Shown: positions 52,803 through 61,545 of the stretch, in pieces
Position numbering within the stretch: position 1 is the first letter of the stretch
Layout: each line of letters opens with the position of its first letter
DNA from: Microbacterium sp.
GTDB lineage: Bacteria; Actinomycetota; Actinomycetes; Actinomycetales; Microbacteriaceae
Direction of reading: 5' to 3'
Length of the DNA stretch: 64,000 nt
Assembly (NCBI GenBank): GCA_003248655.1
Contig: QFPM01000014.1
Coordinates: 1-64,000 of the forward strand
Made by a program: the position numbers and the translations under genes
The notes under the pieces: generated by a model
Database searches by the model: none
What the model saw: the letters and a program-made list of their open reading frames with translations, nothing else
What the model was told of the DNA's origin: nothing

Positions 52803-53776
52803 CCGCTGCCATGCCGTTCGCGAAGGCGCTGAACGCCGGGCTTCGCGCCGCGATGGCGGCGGATGACCACGTCCTGCTCATGGGCGAGGACATCGGCAAG
52901 CTCGGCGGCGTCTTCCGCGTGACCGAGGGGCTGCAGGCCGAGTTCGGCGACCGGCGCGTGCTCGACACCCCGCTTGCCGAGTCGGGCATCATCGGCACGG
53001 CGATCGGCCTCGCGATGGCGGGGTTCCGCCCCGTCGTCGAGATCCAGTTCGACGGATTCGTCTTCCCCGGGTTCGACCAGATCACGACCCAGCTCGCGAA
53101 GCTCACGAACCGGCACGAGGGTGCGCTGTCGATGCCGGTCGTCATCCGCATCCCCTACGGCGGCCACATCGGGGCCGTCGAGCACCACCAGGAGAGTCCC
53201 GAGGCCTACTTCGCCCACACGGCGGGGCTGCGGGTCGTGTCGCCGTCGACGCCGAACGACGCGTACTGGATGATTCAGGATGCCATCGCCTCGCCCGACC
53301 CGGTGATCTTCCTCGAGCCGAAGGCGAAGTACTGGCTCAAGGGCGAGGTCGACATGGACGAGCGCTCGATGCCGCTGCACGCGTCGCGGATCGTCCGTCG
53401 CGGCACCGATGTCACTCTCGTCGGGCACGGCGCGATGGTCACGACGCTGCTGCAGGCCGCCGCGCTCGCCGAGAGCGAGGGCACGTCGTGCGAGGTGATC
53501 GACCTCCGCTCGCTGTCGCCGATCGACTACGGCCCGATCCTCGACTCGGTGCGTCGCACGGGTCGCATGGTCTACGCGCAGGAGGCGCCCGGCAACGCGT
53601 CGGTCGGCTCGGAGGTCGCGGCGACCGTCATGGAGCGCGCGTTCTTCGCCCTCGAATCGCCCGTGCTGCGAGTGTCGGGCTTTGATGTGCCGTTCCCGCC
53701 CGCGAAGCTCGAGGGCGTGTACCTGCCCGATGCCGACCGCATCCTCGAGGCCGTCGACCGCGCCCTCGCCTACTGA
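52799..53776 (+). CDS. bkdB: 2-oxoacid dehydrogenase E1 component, beta subunit
   Basis: The 325-residue protein has the transketolase-type pyrimidine domain (LMGEDIGKLGGVFRVT, PLAESGIIGTAIGLAMAG) and C-terminal domain (VTLVGHGAMV, DLRSLSPID). It completes the E1 heterotetramer that decarboxylates branched-chain oxoacids. Confidence 0.92.
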   Translation: MTAAMPFAKALNAGLRAAMAADDHVLLMGEDIGKLGGVFRVTEGLQAEFGDRRVLDTPLAESGIIGTAIGLAMAGFRPVVEIQFDGFVFPGFDQITTQLAKLTNRHEGALSMPVVIRIPYGGHIGAVEHHQESPEAYFAHTAGLRVVSPSTPNDAYWMIQDAIASPDPVIFLEPKAKYWLKGEVDMDERSMPLHASRIVRRGTDVTLVGHGAMVTTLLQAAALAESEGTSCEVIDLRSLSPIDYGPILDSVRRTGRMVYAQEAPGNASVGSEVAATVMERAFFALESPVLRVSGFDVPFPPAKLEGVYLPDADRILEAVDRALAY

Positions 53777-53803
53777 ATCGCGACCTGGAAGAAGAGAGCC
53801 CGC

Positions 53804-55150
53804 ATGAGCACGCAGACCTTCCACCTGCCGGATGTCGGCGAAGGGCTGACCGAAGCCGAGATCGTCCAGTGGCGCGTCGGGCCGGGCGACACCGTCGCGG
53901 TCAACGACGTGATCGTCGAGATCGAGACCGCGAAATCGCTCGTCGAACTGCCGTCGCCCTTCGCGGGGACGGTCGGCGAGCTCCTCGCCCCCGAGGGCCA
54001 GACCGTCACCGTCGGCGCGCCGATCATCACGATCGCGGGCGAGGGGGCCGCGGCGGATGCCGTGTCGGGCCTGTCCGCGCACGGCGCACCCGCTGCTCCC
54101 GCCCCCGACGAGACCGAGGGCGCCGTCCTGGTCGGCTACGGCACCGGCGGCGCCGTCAGCTCTCGCCGCACGGGTCGCGCGGCGGGCCGGCCCGCGCCCG
54201 AGCGCACGGCTGCCGTCAAGGCATCCGTCGGCGTCGTCGCGAAGCCGCCCGTCCGCGGTCTCGCCCGCGACCTCGGCGTCGACCTCACGCAGGTGACCCC
54301 GAGCGGGCCGGCCGGCGAGGTCACGCGAGAGGATGTCGTCGCGCACGCGCAGCAGGCGAGCGTGTTCCGCAACATCGCGACCCCCGCCGCCCCCGCCGAG
54401 CGCGACCAGAAGATCCCCGTGACCGCGCACCCGCGCGACGAGCAGGGCCGCGAAGAGACGATCCCGGTCAAGGGCGTGCGCAAGGCCACGGCATCCGGCA
54501 TGGTGCGATCGGCCTACACGGCGCCGCACGTGTCGGTCTGGACCGATGTCGACGCCACCCGCACGATGGAGCTCGTCGCGCGGCTCAAGAAGTCGCCCGA
54601 TTTCGCCGATATCAAGGTGTCGCCGCTACTGATCATGGCGCGCGCCGTGATCTGGGCGTGCCGTCGCACCCCGCTCGTCGGGGCGGCATGGGTCGACAAC
54701 GAAGACGGCTCGGCCGAGATCCACGTGCGCGGCTACGTCAACCTCGGCATCGCCGCTGCGACCCCGCGCGGCCTGCTCGTCCCGAACATCAAGGATGCCC
54801 AGGACCTGAACCTCCGCGAGCTCGCTGTCGCGCTCGAGAAGCTGACGCTGACGGCGCGCGAGGGTCGGACGACCCCCGCCGATCAACAGGGCGGAACGAT
54901 CACGATCACCAACATCGGCGTCTTCGGCATGGATGCCGGCACCCCGATCATCAATCCGGGCGAGTCGGGCATCGTCGCGATGGGCACGATCCGGCAGAAG
55001 CCGTGGGTCGTCGACGGCGAGGTGCGTCCGCGGTTCGTCACGACCGTGTCGGGATCGTTCGACCACCGCGTGATCGACGGCGACGGCATGAGCCGGTTCA
55101 TCGCCGACGTGGCGTCGATCCTCGAGGAGCCGGCGCTGCTGCTGGACTGA
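53804..55150 (+). CDS. bkdC: Dihydrolipoamide acyltransferase E2
   Basis: The 448-residue protein has one lipoyl domain (lysine 44 in EIETAKS), an Ala/Pro linker, a peripheral subunit-binding domain (VRGLARDLGVDLTQVTPSGP) and a catalytic domain ending in FDHRVIDGDGMSRF. A single lipoyl domain is typical of branched-chain E2. No E3 gene follows, so a lipoamide dehydrogenase from elsewhere must serve it. Confidence 0.93.
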   Translation: MSTQTFHLPDVGEGLTEAEIVQWRVGPGDTVAVNDVIVEIETAKSLVELPSPFAGTVGELLAPEGQTVTVGAPIITIAGEGAAADAVSGLSAHGAPAAPAPDETEGAVLVGYGTGGAVSSRRTGRAAGRPAPERTAAVKASVGVVAKPPVRGLARDLGVDLTQVTPSGPAGEVTREDVVAHAQQASVFRNIATPAAPAERDQKIPVTAHPRDEQGREETIPVKGVRKATASGMVRSAYTAPHVSVWTDVDATRTMELVARLKKSPDFADIKVSPLLIMARAVIWACRRTPLVGAAWVDNEDGSAEIHVRGYVNLGIAAATPRGLLVPNIKDAQDLNLRELAVALEKLTLTAREGRTTPADQQGGTITITNIGVFGMDAGTPIINPGESGIVAMGTIRQKPWVVDGEVRPRFVTTVSGSFDHRVIDGDGMSRFIADVASILEEPALLLD

Positions 55151-55186
55151 TGCGGCCCGACCTTCAGTGCTCTCCAACGAACAGCG

Positions 55187-56056
55187 TCAGGTAGTCACAG
55201 GCCGTGGTTGATCAGACATCATGGACCGCCGGGCGGACCCTGTCGGCCGCCTCCTCAGGCGTGACGACCGGGATGCACTGGTGGCCGAGAGATGCGCTCC
55301 ATTCGCCGAGCGAAGGGAGGCGGCGAACGACACTTCGGATGGGCTCGTGTACGGCCCCCATCGTGCGAACAACTCGGATGCCTTCGCGTTGATGAACCCC
55401 GCCTCGGCGAGGGCCCACAGGTCGTAGAGATCTCGCGGGACCTCCCGGTCGTTCCACGACGACAGCTTCGATGCGACGAACGCCTCCGGCGTGAGCACCC
55501 GCAGTCGCGCGGGTGGAGCGTCACTGTAACGCTGCTCGATATCTACGACTTCGGTCGGCCACGTCGGGTAGCCCTCGGACGAGAGCAACTGGATCTGCAC
55601 ACGTACATCGCCTATCTGCATGACCGAGGGGTTTGCGTGTCTTGCGTCCTTCAGTGGTGGCGTGAAAGTGACGTTACCGAACCCGCGGCGCAGCTGACGG
55701 GTGAGCGCGTTCTCGATCTTGTCCGCGATAGCAGACCTGTCGCCCAACGCGAGGAGGTCGATGTCCTCCGACAGGCGCAGGCCTGTGAGGTACGTGCGCG
55801 ACAGGGCAGTTCCGCCGAAGAAGACGATGTCGTCGGTGCCGACGGTGCTGATGGCGGCGAGGGCGTGCGAGATGACGTGGTCCCGCATGACCTGGTCTGA
55901 GTCAACACCGAATGTCGTCTCAACGTTCTCCCGTTCGTCGTCTTCGAGGACCCCAGGTACCGGGGTGCGGAGGACGACGTCCGGAGCGGCGCGTTCATCG
56001 CCGTCGAGTCGTCCGTCGAATCGCCGAGGATGGTCCTCCGCTTTTCGTTCAGCCAC
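55187..56056 (-). CDS. AbiEii nucleotidyltransferase toxin, C-terminally frameshifted
   Basis: The protein has the AbiEii nucleotidyltransferase core: DIVFFGGTALSRTYL and RLSEDIDLLALG (the G-G/S and D-x-D catalytic elements), then FVASKLSSWNDREVPRDLYDLWAL. After about 55,315 the frame runs into an unnatural Ser/Arg-rich tail. The neighbouring frame continues naturally as LPSLGEWSASLGHQCIPVV to a stop at 55,212. Loss of one base in the C-rich stretch near 55,313-55,325 explains this. Such proteins transfer nucleotides to tRNA. The toxin may be weakened or inactive. Confidence 0.8.
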   Translation of the reverse strand: MAERKAEDHPRRFDGRLDGDERAAPDVVLRTPVPGVLEDDERENVETTFGVDSDQVMRDHVISHALAAISTVGTDDIVFFGGTALSRTYLTGLRLSEDIDLLALGDRSAIADKIENALTRQLRRGFGNVTFTPPLKDARHANPSVMQIGDVRVQIQLLSSEGYPTWPTEVVDIEQRYSDAPPARLRVLTPEAFVASKLSSWNDREVPRDLYDLWALAEAGFINAKASELFARWGPYTSPSEVSFAASLRSANGAHLSATSASRSSRLRRRPTGSARRSMMSDQPRPVTT

Positions 56057-56696
56057 CCGCTGTCTCCAGTCGCTTCCGCATGTCCCGCGCGCCAGCGGGC
56101 ACGATTCGCGCGCGCGCGACGATCTCGGCGAACTCGTTCGACCTCACCTGGGCTGCGAGGTTCTCGATGGCACCGGCGACTTCGCGCCCGAGCCCGTCGC
56201 GATCCGTGCGCCCGAGCAGGTCGAAGAGAGTTTGCTCAGGTGTCGTGATCAGTCCGTCGCCGAGTCCGGTTCGCTCCAGGACGAGCTCGAGGTCTTCCAG
56301 CTTTCGTGGAACGAACTTGATGAGACCGCCTCCGTCGATAGTCAATGGTGCGTACCCCCGCCGAGGCACCGCCACTGTGGCCACCCCTACGGCTCGGGGG
56401 ATGGCGGCCCAATGGCGTGCAGCGCTAATACCCATGAGCGCGGCTTCTCGCGCTCCGAACCTTGCAGTCGCGAGCGCGAGGGCGGCGGCCTCCAACGGCG
56501 GCTTCCACGTCCGACCATCTCGACCGTCGGGAGGTGCCGTATAGACGCCGTGAGCAAGGCGCACCAGCGCGCCTTGTTCGACCAGACGGTCAGCGACCCG
56601 CCATGTATTCCGCGCAAGTTCGGGCATGTCTTTGAGGCGCAGTGTACGAAGGGGTGCGCGTGCGACAGCGCGCACGATGTCAACGCCCGCGGTCAT
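56049..56696 (-). CDS. AbiEi-type antitoxin
   Basis: The 215-residue protein has an N-terminal winged helix (LKDMPELARNTWRVADRLVEQGALVRLAHGVY in two parts) and the AbiEi C-terminal domain (VPRRGYAPLTI-like). It represses the operon and neutralises AbiEii. GAGGAG before the ATG at 56,696 favours this start over the ATG at 56,714. It overlaps the toxin gene by 8 bases. Confidence 0.87.
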   Translation of the reverse strand: MTAGVDIVRAVARAPLRTLRLKDMPELARNTWRVADRLVEQGALVRLAHGVYTAPPDGRDGRTWKPPLEAAALALATARFGAREAALMGISAARHWAAIPRAVGVATVAVPRRGYAPLTIDGGGLIKFVPRKLEDLELVLERTGLGDGLITTPEQTLFDLLGRTDRDGLGREVAGAIENLAAQVRSNEFAEIVARARIVPAGARDMRKRLETAGG

Positions 56697-56718
56697 GATG
56701 GCTCCTCTAGTCATCGTA

Positions 56719-56735
56719 AGTATACGCTCAGCGTA
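56719..56735 (-). promoter_or_regulatory. AbiE promoter with operator dyad
   Basis: On the minus strand TATACT (56,719-56,724) is a good -10. A perfect 6-bp dyad TACGCT-C-AGCGTA lies at 56,723-56,735, overlapping it. AbiEi antitoxins bind inverted repeats at this place to repress their operon. Confidence 0.65.
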
Positions 56736-56797
56736 GATTTTCGATGAGTAGATCGTCCACTAGTGGGACGTCATCCGCAGGCGAGTGCACGAGAAGA

Positions 56798-56833
56798 CAC
56801 GCACGGCCCCGCTCCCCATCGGGGCCGTGCGTG
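56798..56833. terminator. Strong hairpin
   Basis: CACGCACGGCCCCG at 56,798-56,811 pairs over 14 bp with CGGGGCCGTGCGTG at 56,820-56,833 around an 8-base loop. It lies downstream of the leftward PH-domain gene and upstream of abiE, so it probably ends the leftward transcript. Confidence 0.7.
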
Positions 56834-56951
56834 CGTCAGGGGAGCGGGTCAGCGGGGGGAGCTGAACCACCTGTCCGTCCAGCGGGACCGAAGGGGGGTG
56901 GTGCGTCGCTGGTGGGGGTCGGACATTGTTCTTCCGGGGGGAAGGGGAGTT

Positions 56952-56977
56952 ACATGAGAACTTTCTCATATTTCTCC
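56952..56977. repeat. ATGAGAA palindrome, copy 1
   Basis: ATGAGAA and TTCTCAT form a dyad in a 26-base block that matches the block at 58,355-58,380 in 22 of 26 positions and in the same orientation. It lies just past the end of the PH-domain gene. Confidence 0.6.
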
Positions 56978-57024
56978 GCAGGGTGCAAGCGGCGATTTTC
57001 AGACCGCTTGCACCGCCGGGAGAA

Positions 57025-57396
57025 TCAGCTGCTTTGCAGCACGGCCCAGCCGATCAGGGCATCCAGACGTCGCACGTCGACGCCCTTCGCCAGCTTGACC
57101 TTGATGTGGCCCGCGCGGGTCCACAGCTCGAGCTCGGAGTTCCAATCGAGGGTCCCCGCGTTCTCGCTCGACCACATGTTGATCGTGCTGTACGGGAGCG
57201 AGTAGATCTCGATCTTCTTGCCGGTGAGACCCTGCGCGTCTCGAACGATCAGGCGCTTCGTCGTGAAGATCGCCGCATCGCGGAACGTCGCGAACGCCGC
57301 GACGGCCTGCTCGCCCTGCAGCAGCAGCGGGCCGATGTCCGGAGGAATGGGGATTTCGCGCTGGAGGGTCCACGTGAGGATCGATGACGTTTCCAT
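57025..57396 (-). CDS. Bacterial PH-domain protein
   Basis: The 123-residue protein is a single bacterial PH domain (bPH, YvbH-like): LLQGEQAVAAFATFRDAAIFTTKRLIV, then KKIEIYSLPYSTINMWSSENAG in two segments, and a C-terminal helix. The function is unknown; such domains often sit at membranes. It lies 18 bases after the TM2-Ltp gene and should be co-transcribed. Confidence 0.85.
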   Translation of the reverse strand: METSSILTWTLQREIPIPPDIGPLLLQGEQAVAAFATFRDAAIFTTKRLIVRDAQGLTGKKIEIYSLPYSTINMWSSENAGTLDWNSELELWTRAGHIKVKLAKGVDVRRLDALIGWAVLQSS

Positions 57397-57414
57397 CGTC
57401 GTCTCTCTTCCTTT

Positions 57415-58329
57415 TCAGTAGCCGACGGCCGTGACGCCGTAGTTCGCCTCGTCGGGGGTGAACCCTTCGTAGAGGAGCTGGTCGATGAGCCCCTGACGCG
57501 AGAACGAGGAGAACTCCAGGTAGGACTGCGCCGACTTGGCCGCCTGCTCGTTCCAGTCGGGTGCGACGTAGTCGACCGCGAACGTCGCCTCATCGGTGGT
57601 GTAGCCCTCGTACTCGAGCTGGCCGATCAGACCCTGGCGTGAGAAGGCCGAGAAGTCGAGGTAGTCCTCTGCCGACGAGACGGCGTTCTTCTGCGCGAGG
57701 GTCAGCGCGGGCGCCTCGGCGGTGGCGGCGGGTGTCTCGACGGTGGCGACGGGAGTCGGGGCGGTGGTCTCGACCTCCTCCACGACGGCCTCGGCGCTCG
57801 GCTGCACGAAGCCCGCGGGCGAGGCGGGCGTGGCCACGCTCGGCTTCGGAGAGACGGCGCCGATGATCAGGCCGAGCACGATGAGCGCACCCGTGACGAT
57901 CCACGCGATCTTCTTGTGCTGGTCGTAGCCCACGAGCGGGCGACCCCACTTGTCCTTCTGCGCACCGACGAGCACGAGGATCAGGTCGACGAGCACCCAG
58001 ATGCCGAACCCGCCGAGCGTGATGAGCTTGAGGATGCCGGTGCCGATCTTGCCCAGGTAGAAGCGGTCGACGCCGAAGATCCCGAGGAAGTACGCGAACA
58101 GCCACGTCGCGATGAAGCTCTTCCCGGCCGGGGCAGGTGCCTGCGCCAGGGCGGCGGGAGCGCCGGCGAAGGCGGGCGCACCCGCGTACGTCGGCGGGGT
58201 GGGGGGTGCGGCCGGCGCGGCGTACGGGCTGGTCGGCGGTGCGACCGGCGGCTGCGCGACCGGCGGCGGGACGGGCGCCCCGGCCGCGGGCGGGGGCGTG
58301 GTGGACGGCTGTTGAGTGGGGTCAGACAT
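57415..58329 (-). CDS. TM2-domain protein with two Ltp repeats
   Basis: The 304-residue protein has a Pro/Ala-rich cytoplasmic N-terminus (1-68) and a TM2 domain (WLFAYFLGIFGVDRFYLGKI with GILKLITLGGFGIWVLVDLI). A third helix follows, then two Ltp (PF07553) repeats: SSAEDYLDFSAFSRQGLIGQL and SAQSYLEFSSFSRQGLIDQL. Ltp repeats are best known from a phage TP-J34 lipoprotein that blocks phage DNA entry. A superinfection or surface role is possible but unproven. Many actinobacteria carry such proteins. Confidence 0.85.
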   Translation of the reverse strand: MSDPTQQPSTTPPPAAGAPVPPPVAQPPVAPPTSPYAAPAAPPTPPTYAGAPAFAGAPAALAQAPAPAGKSFIATWLFAYFLGIFGVDRFYLGKIGTGILKLITLGGFGIWVLVDLILVLVGAQKDKWGRPLVGYDQHKKIAWIVTGALIVLGLIIGAVSPKPSVATPASPAGFVQPSAEAVVEEVETTAPTPVATVETPAATAEAPALTLAQKNAVSSAEDYLDFSAFSRQGLIGQLEYEGYTTDEATFAVDYVAPDWNEQAAKSAQSYLEFSSFSRQGLIDQLLYEGFTPDEANYGVTAVGY

Positions 58330-58354
58330 GACAATCTCCGGGGTGGGATATCGA

Positions 58355-58380
58355 ACATGAGAGATTTCTCATGTTTCTCT
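58355..58380. repeat. ATGAGA palindrome, copy 2
   Basis: CATGAGA and TCTCATG form a 7-bp dyad with a 4-base centre in a 26-base block that repeats the one at 56,952. It lies in the promoter region of the TM2-Ltp gene, so an operator role is possible. Confidence 0.6.
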
Positions 58381-58418
58381 CAGCCTACTCATAACCTCCG
58401 ACACTGTCCAGGGGCGAT

Positions 58419-58435
58419 TTGAGAACGATTATCAA
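58419..58435 (+). promoter_or_regulatory. Zur-type operator before znuA
   Basis: TTGAGAA and TTATCAA form an inverted repeat (one mismatch) around CGA. It matches the AT-rich dyads bound by zinc uptake regulators in actinobacteria. It ends 10 bases before the znuA ATG. The zur gene is in the same operon. Confidence 0.65.
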
Positions 58436-58445
58436 TAGTGCTTGA

Positions 58446-59426
58446 ATGAGTCACATGCGATCCACCTCCGTTCTCGCCGTCGCCCTCGGTACGGCATCCG
58501 TCCTTGTCCTCGCCGGCTGCTCCGGTACGGCAACGCCGCAGACATCCGATGATGGCCGCGTGAGTGTCGTCGCTTCGACGAACGTGTGGGGAGACATCGC
58601 GTCGGCGGTCGGCGGTGACCTCGTCGACGTGACGTCGATCATCGCGTCGGTCGCGCAGGATCCGCACGAGTACGAAGCGTCGGCGCGCGACCAGCTCACG
58701 GTCTCACGCGCCGCCCTGGTGATCGAGAACGGTGGGGGGTACGACGCGTTCATGGATGACCTGATCGACGGCTCCGGCACCGACGCGCCGGTCATCACGG
58801 CCGCCGAGCTGTCGGATGCCTGGCCAGACGACGACCACGCCGACGAGCACAGCGACGATGAGCACGGCGACGACGACCACGACGGCCACGATCACGTCGA
58901 GGGGTTCAACGAGCACGTCTGGTACGACCCGCACACCGTGGCGCACGTGGCAGAAGAGATCGCGCACGAGCTCTCCGAGCTGGATGCCGCGAACGCGGCC
59001 ACGTACGAGGCGAACTACGAGGCGTTCGCCGCCGGCATCCAGGGTCTCGAGTCGAGCCTCGATGAGCTCTCGGCAAAGTTCTCGGGCGAGCAGATCTTCG
59101 TCACCGAGCCGGTGCCGCTGTACCTGACCGAAGCGGCGGGGCTGGTCAACGCGACACCGTCCGCCTTCAGCGAAGCCGTCGAAGAAGGACAGGATGTGCC
59201 CGCGGCGACCCTCCTGGAGGCGACGCGGATCCTCTCGGGTGGTGGCATCCGCACCCTCATCGCGAACGCGCAGACCGGCGGACCCGAGACAGACGCCGTG
59301 ATCGCCACGGCGAAAGATGCGGGCATCCCCGTTCTCGAGTTCACCGAGCTCGTGCCCGACGGCGACTCGTACCTCACGTGGATGCAGGCGAACATCACGG
59401 CGCTCGCGGGTACGCTGGCGCGGTGA
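58446..59426 (+). CDS. znuA: ZnuA zinc-binding lipoprotein
   Basis: The 326-residue protein has a lipoprotein signal (VLVLAGCSG), the cluster A-I metal-binding fold (STNVWGDIASAVGG, DPHEYEASARD) and a His/Asp-rich loop (about 130-155) before HVWYDPHTVAHVA, as in zinc-specific ZnuA. It captures zinc and hands it to ZnuB. It overlaps znuC by 4 bases. Confidence 0.93.
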   Translation: MSHMRSTSVLAVALGTASVLVLAGCSGTATPQTSDDGRVSVVASTNVWGDIASAVGGDLVDVTSIIASVAQDPHEYEASARDQLTVSRAALVIENGGGYDAFMDDLIDGSGTDAPVITAAELSDAWPDDDHADEHSDDEHGDDDHDGHDHVEGFNEHVWYDPHTVAHVAEEIAHELSELDAANAATYEANYEAFAAGIQGLESSLDELSAKFSGEQIFVTEPVPLYLTEAAGLVNATPSAFSEAVEEGQDVPAATLLEATRILSGGGIRTLIANAQTGGPETDAVIATAKDAGIPVLEFTELVPDGDSYLTWMQANITALAGTLAR

Positions 59427-60268
59427 CTTCCCCCGCTGCCGACAACGCCTCGGGTGTCCTCAGCATCCGCGGCGCGGGCCTGCGGCGCGGCGACCGGACG
59501 CTGTGGGAGGGGCTCGACCTCGATGTCGCGCCCGGCGAGCTGATCGCCGTCCTCGGCCCGAGCGGGTCCGGCAAGACGACGCTGTTGCGCGCGATCCTCG
59601 GCCTCGAACCGCTGAGCGAGGGCACGATCACGGCGCTCGGCCAGCCGGTGCGCCCCGGTGGCCGCGGACGCAAGGGGAACCGTCGCATCGGGTACCTCCC
59701 GCAGGCGCGCCCCCTGCCGCGCGACACCGCGATGCGCGGCCGCGATCTCGTCACGCTCGGCGTCGACGGGCACCGCTTCGGCCTGCCGATCACGCGCCGG
59801 GCCGATCGGGAGCGCGTCGACGAACTGCTCGACGCCGTCGGTGCGCGGGAGTTCGCCGACACTCCGGTCGGCGTGCTCTCGGGCGGTGAGCAGCAGCGCC
59901 TGCGCGTCGGCCAGGCGCTCGCGGACGACCCGCGACTGTTGCTGTGCGACGAGCCGCTCACGAGCCTCGACCTCGCCAACCAGCAGGCCGTCGTGCGGCT
60001 CATCGACGGACACCGGCGAACAGGCGCCGGCGTCCTGCTCGTGACCCATGACATCAACCCCGTGCTCGGCAAGGTCGACCGCATCCTCTATCTCGCGAAC
60101 GGGCGCTTCACGCTCGGAAAGCCGAAGGATGTCCTGACCTCGCCGGTGCTCACCGACCTGTACGGCGCGCCCGTCTTCGTCCTGCGCGCGGGCGACCGGC
60201 TCGTCGTCGTCGGCGCGCCCGACGCCGAGGCGTCGCACCACCACCACGACCACGAGGCGCACGCATGA
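59423..60268 (+). CDS. znuC: ZnuC zinc ABC transporter ATPase
   Basis: The 281-residue ABC ATPase has Walker A GPSGSGKTT, signature VLSGGEQQR and Walker B LLLCDEPLTSLD. It ends in a His-rich tail (HHHHDHEAHA) that may buffer zinc. TACGCT at 59,411-59,416, 6 bases from the GTG, could be an internal leaderless promoter. Overlaps znuB by ATGA. Confidence 0.93.
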   Translation: MTSPAADNASGVLSIRGAGLRRGDRTLWEGLDLDVAPGELIAVLGPSGSGKTTLLRAILGLEPLSEGTITALGQPVRPGGRGRKGNRRIGYLPQARPLPRDTAMRGRDLVTLGVDGHRFGLPITRRADRERVDELLDAVGAREFADTPVGVLSGGEQQRLRVGQALADDPRLLLCDEPLTSLDLANQQAVVRLIDGHRRTGAGVLLVTHDINPVLGKVDRILYLANGRFTLGKPKDVLTSPVLTDLYGAPVFVLRAGDRLVVVGAPDAEASHHHHDHEAHA

Positions 60269-61131
60269 ACTGGTCGGATATCGGCGACGCGATGTTCGGC
60301 GGGCTCGCCGACTACGGCGACATCCTCGCCCTCGTGCAGAACTCCATCTGGGCGGGAGCCGTCCTCGGACTCGTCGGCGGACTCATCGGCGTCTTCGTCA
60401 TGCAGCGCGACATGGCCTTTGCCGTGCATGGGATCAGCGAGCTGTCCTTCGCGGGCGCCGCGGCGGCGCTACTGTTCGGCTATGACGTCGTGACCGGATC
60501 GATCGTCGGATCGGTGATCGCGGCGGCACTGATCGGCGTACTCGGGGCGCGGGCGCGTGATCGCAACTCCATCATCGGCGTGCTCATGCCGTTCGGCCTG
60601 GGTCTGGGCATCCTGTTCCTCTCCCTCTACAACGGACGCAGCGCGGGGCGGTTCAGCCTGCTGACCGGCCAGATCGTGTCGGTGCAGAACGCGCAGCTCG
60701 GGTGGCTCATCGCGATCTCGGCCTTCGTGCTCGTCGCGCTGCTGCTCATCTGGCGTCCGCTGCGCTTCGACTCGCTCGACCCGCAGTCCGCCGCCGCGCG
60801 CGGGGTCCCGACGGTCGCCGTTTCGCTCGGGTTCATGCTGCTGCTCGGACTCGTCGTTGCGGTCGCGGTGCACATCATCGGCGCCCTGCTCGTGATGGCG
60901 CTCGTCGTCACCCCCGCTGCCGCGGCGGCGCGTCTGACGTCCGGGCCGGTCGCGCTGCCGCTGCTGTCGGCCGGATTCGGCCTGTTCGCGGCGGTGGGCG
61001 GCATCCTGCTCGCCGTCATGGGCACGCTGCCGGTGAGCCCCTACATCACGACCCTGTCGTTCGCGATCTACCTCGTGTGCCGGGCGGTCGGCGGCAGACG
61101 CGCCCAGCCCGCTCGAAGGGCGCGTCGGTAG
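60265..61131 (+). CDS. znuB: ZnuB zinc ABC transporter permease
   Basis: The 288-residue permease has eight or nine membrane helices of the ABC-3 family (GLVGGLIGVFVMQRDMAF, ISELSFAGAAAALLFG and LLVMALVVTPAAAAARLTSG). It completes the zinc uptake transporter. It ends 9 bases before the zur start. Confidence 0.93.
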   Translation: MNWSDIGDAMFGGLADYGDILALVQNSIWAGAVLGLVGGLIGVFVMQRDMAFAVHGISELSFAGAAAALLFGYDVVTGSIVGSVIAAALIGVLGARARDRNSIIGVLMPFGLGLGILFLSLYNGRSAGRFSLLTGQIVSVQNAQLGWLIAISAFVLVALLLIWRPLRFDSLDPQSAAARGVPTVAVSLGFMLLLGLVVAVAVHIIGALLVMALVVTPAAAAARLTSGPVALPLLSAGFGLFAAVGGILLAVMGTLPVSPYITTLSFAIYLVCRAVGGRRAQPARRARR

Positions 61132-61140
61132 ACTCCCCGC

Positions 61141-61545
61141 ATGGCCCAGCGCAACACCTGGCAGCGCGACCGCGTGCGCGCGGCGCTCGGCGATGCCGCC
61201 GGGTTCGTCAGCGCGCAGGACCTGCACGCGGCCCTCCGCAGCGACAACACCGGCATCGGACTCGCGACCGTGTACCGGGCGCTCGCGACCCTCGCCGCGA
61301 GCGGCGAAGCCGACCAGCTGCAGAGCCCCGACGGCGAGGCGATCTATCGGGCCTGCTCGAGCGCCGGACATCACCATCATCTGATCTGCCGCTCGTGCGG
61401 ACGCGCCGTCGAGATCGAGGCGCGTGAGGTCGAGGCGTGGGCGCAGCGCACCGCCGCCGCGCACGGGTTCACGCAGGCCGAGCACGTCGTCGACATCTTC
61501 GGGCTGTGCGCGTCGTGCGCGGCGGCCGCGGATGCCCGTGACTGA
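61141..61545 (+). CDS. zur: Zinc uptake regulator (Fur family)
   Basis: The 134-residue Fur-family protein has the winged helix (FVSAQDLHAALR, GLATVYRALATLA), the HHHHLICRSCGRAVEIE metal site and the structural CASC pair near the end. TAGACT lies 6 bases before the ATG, so it can also be made from its own leaderless transcript. Its targets probably include the znuA box. Confidence 0.93.
   Translation: MAQRNTWQRDRVRAALGDAAGFVSAQDLHAALRSDNTGIGLATVYRALATLAASGEADQLQSPDGEAIYRACSSAGHHHHLICRSCGRAVEIEAREVEAWAQRTAAAHGFTQAEHVVDIFGLCASCAAAADARD

Larger units (their letters stand above)
56736..57024. other. Gene-free stretch with terminator and palindrome
   Basis: No gene is seen in the roughly 300 bases between AbiE and the PH-domain gene. 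It contains the hairpin at 56,798-56,833, a G-rich stretch and the palindrome at 56,952-56,977. Confidence 0.6.

Noticed and set aside
51663..55150. Reading the three-gene operon as pyruvate or acetoin dehydrogenase.
   Set aside because: A heterodimeric E1 with a single-lipoyl E2 in an actinobacterium more often serves branched-chain oxoacids, and no acetoin-specific genes are adjacent. The substrate is still not proven.
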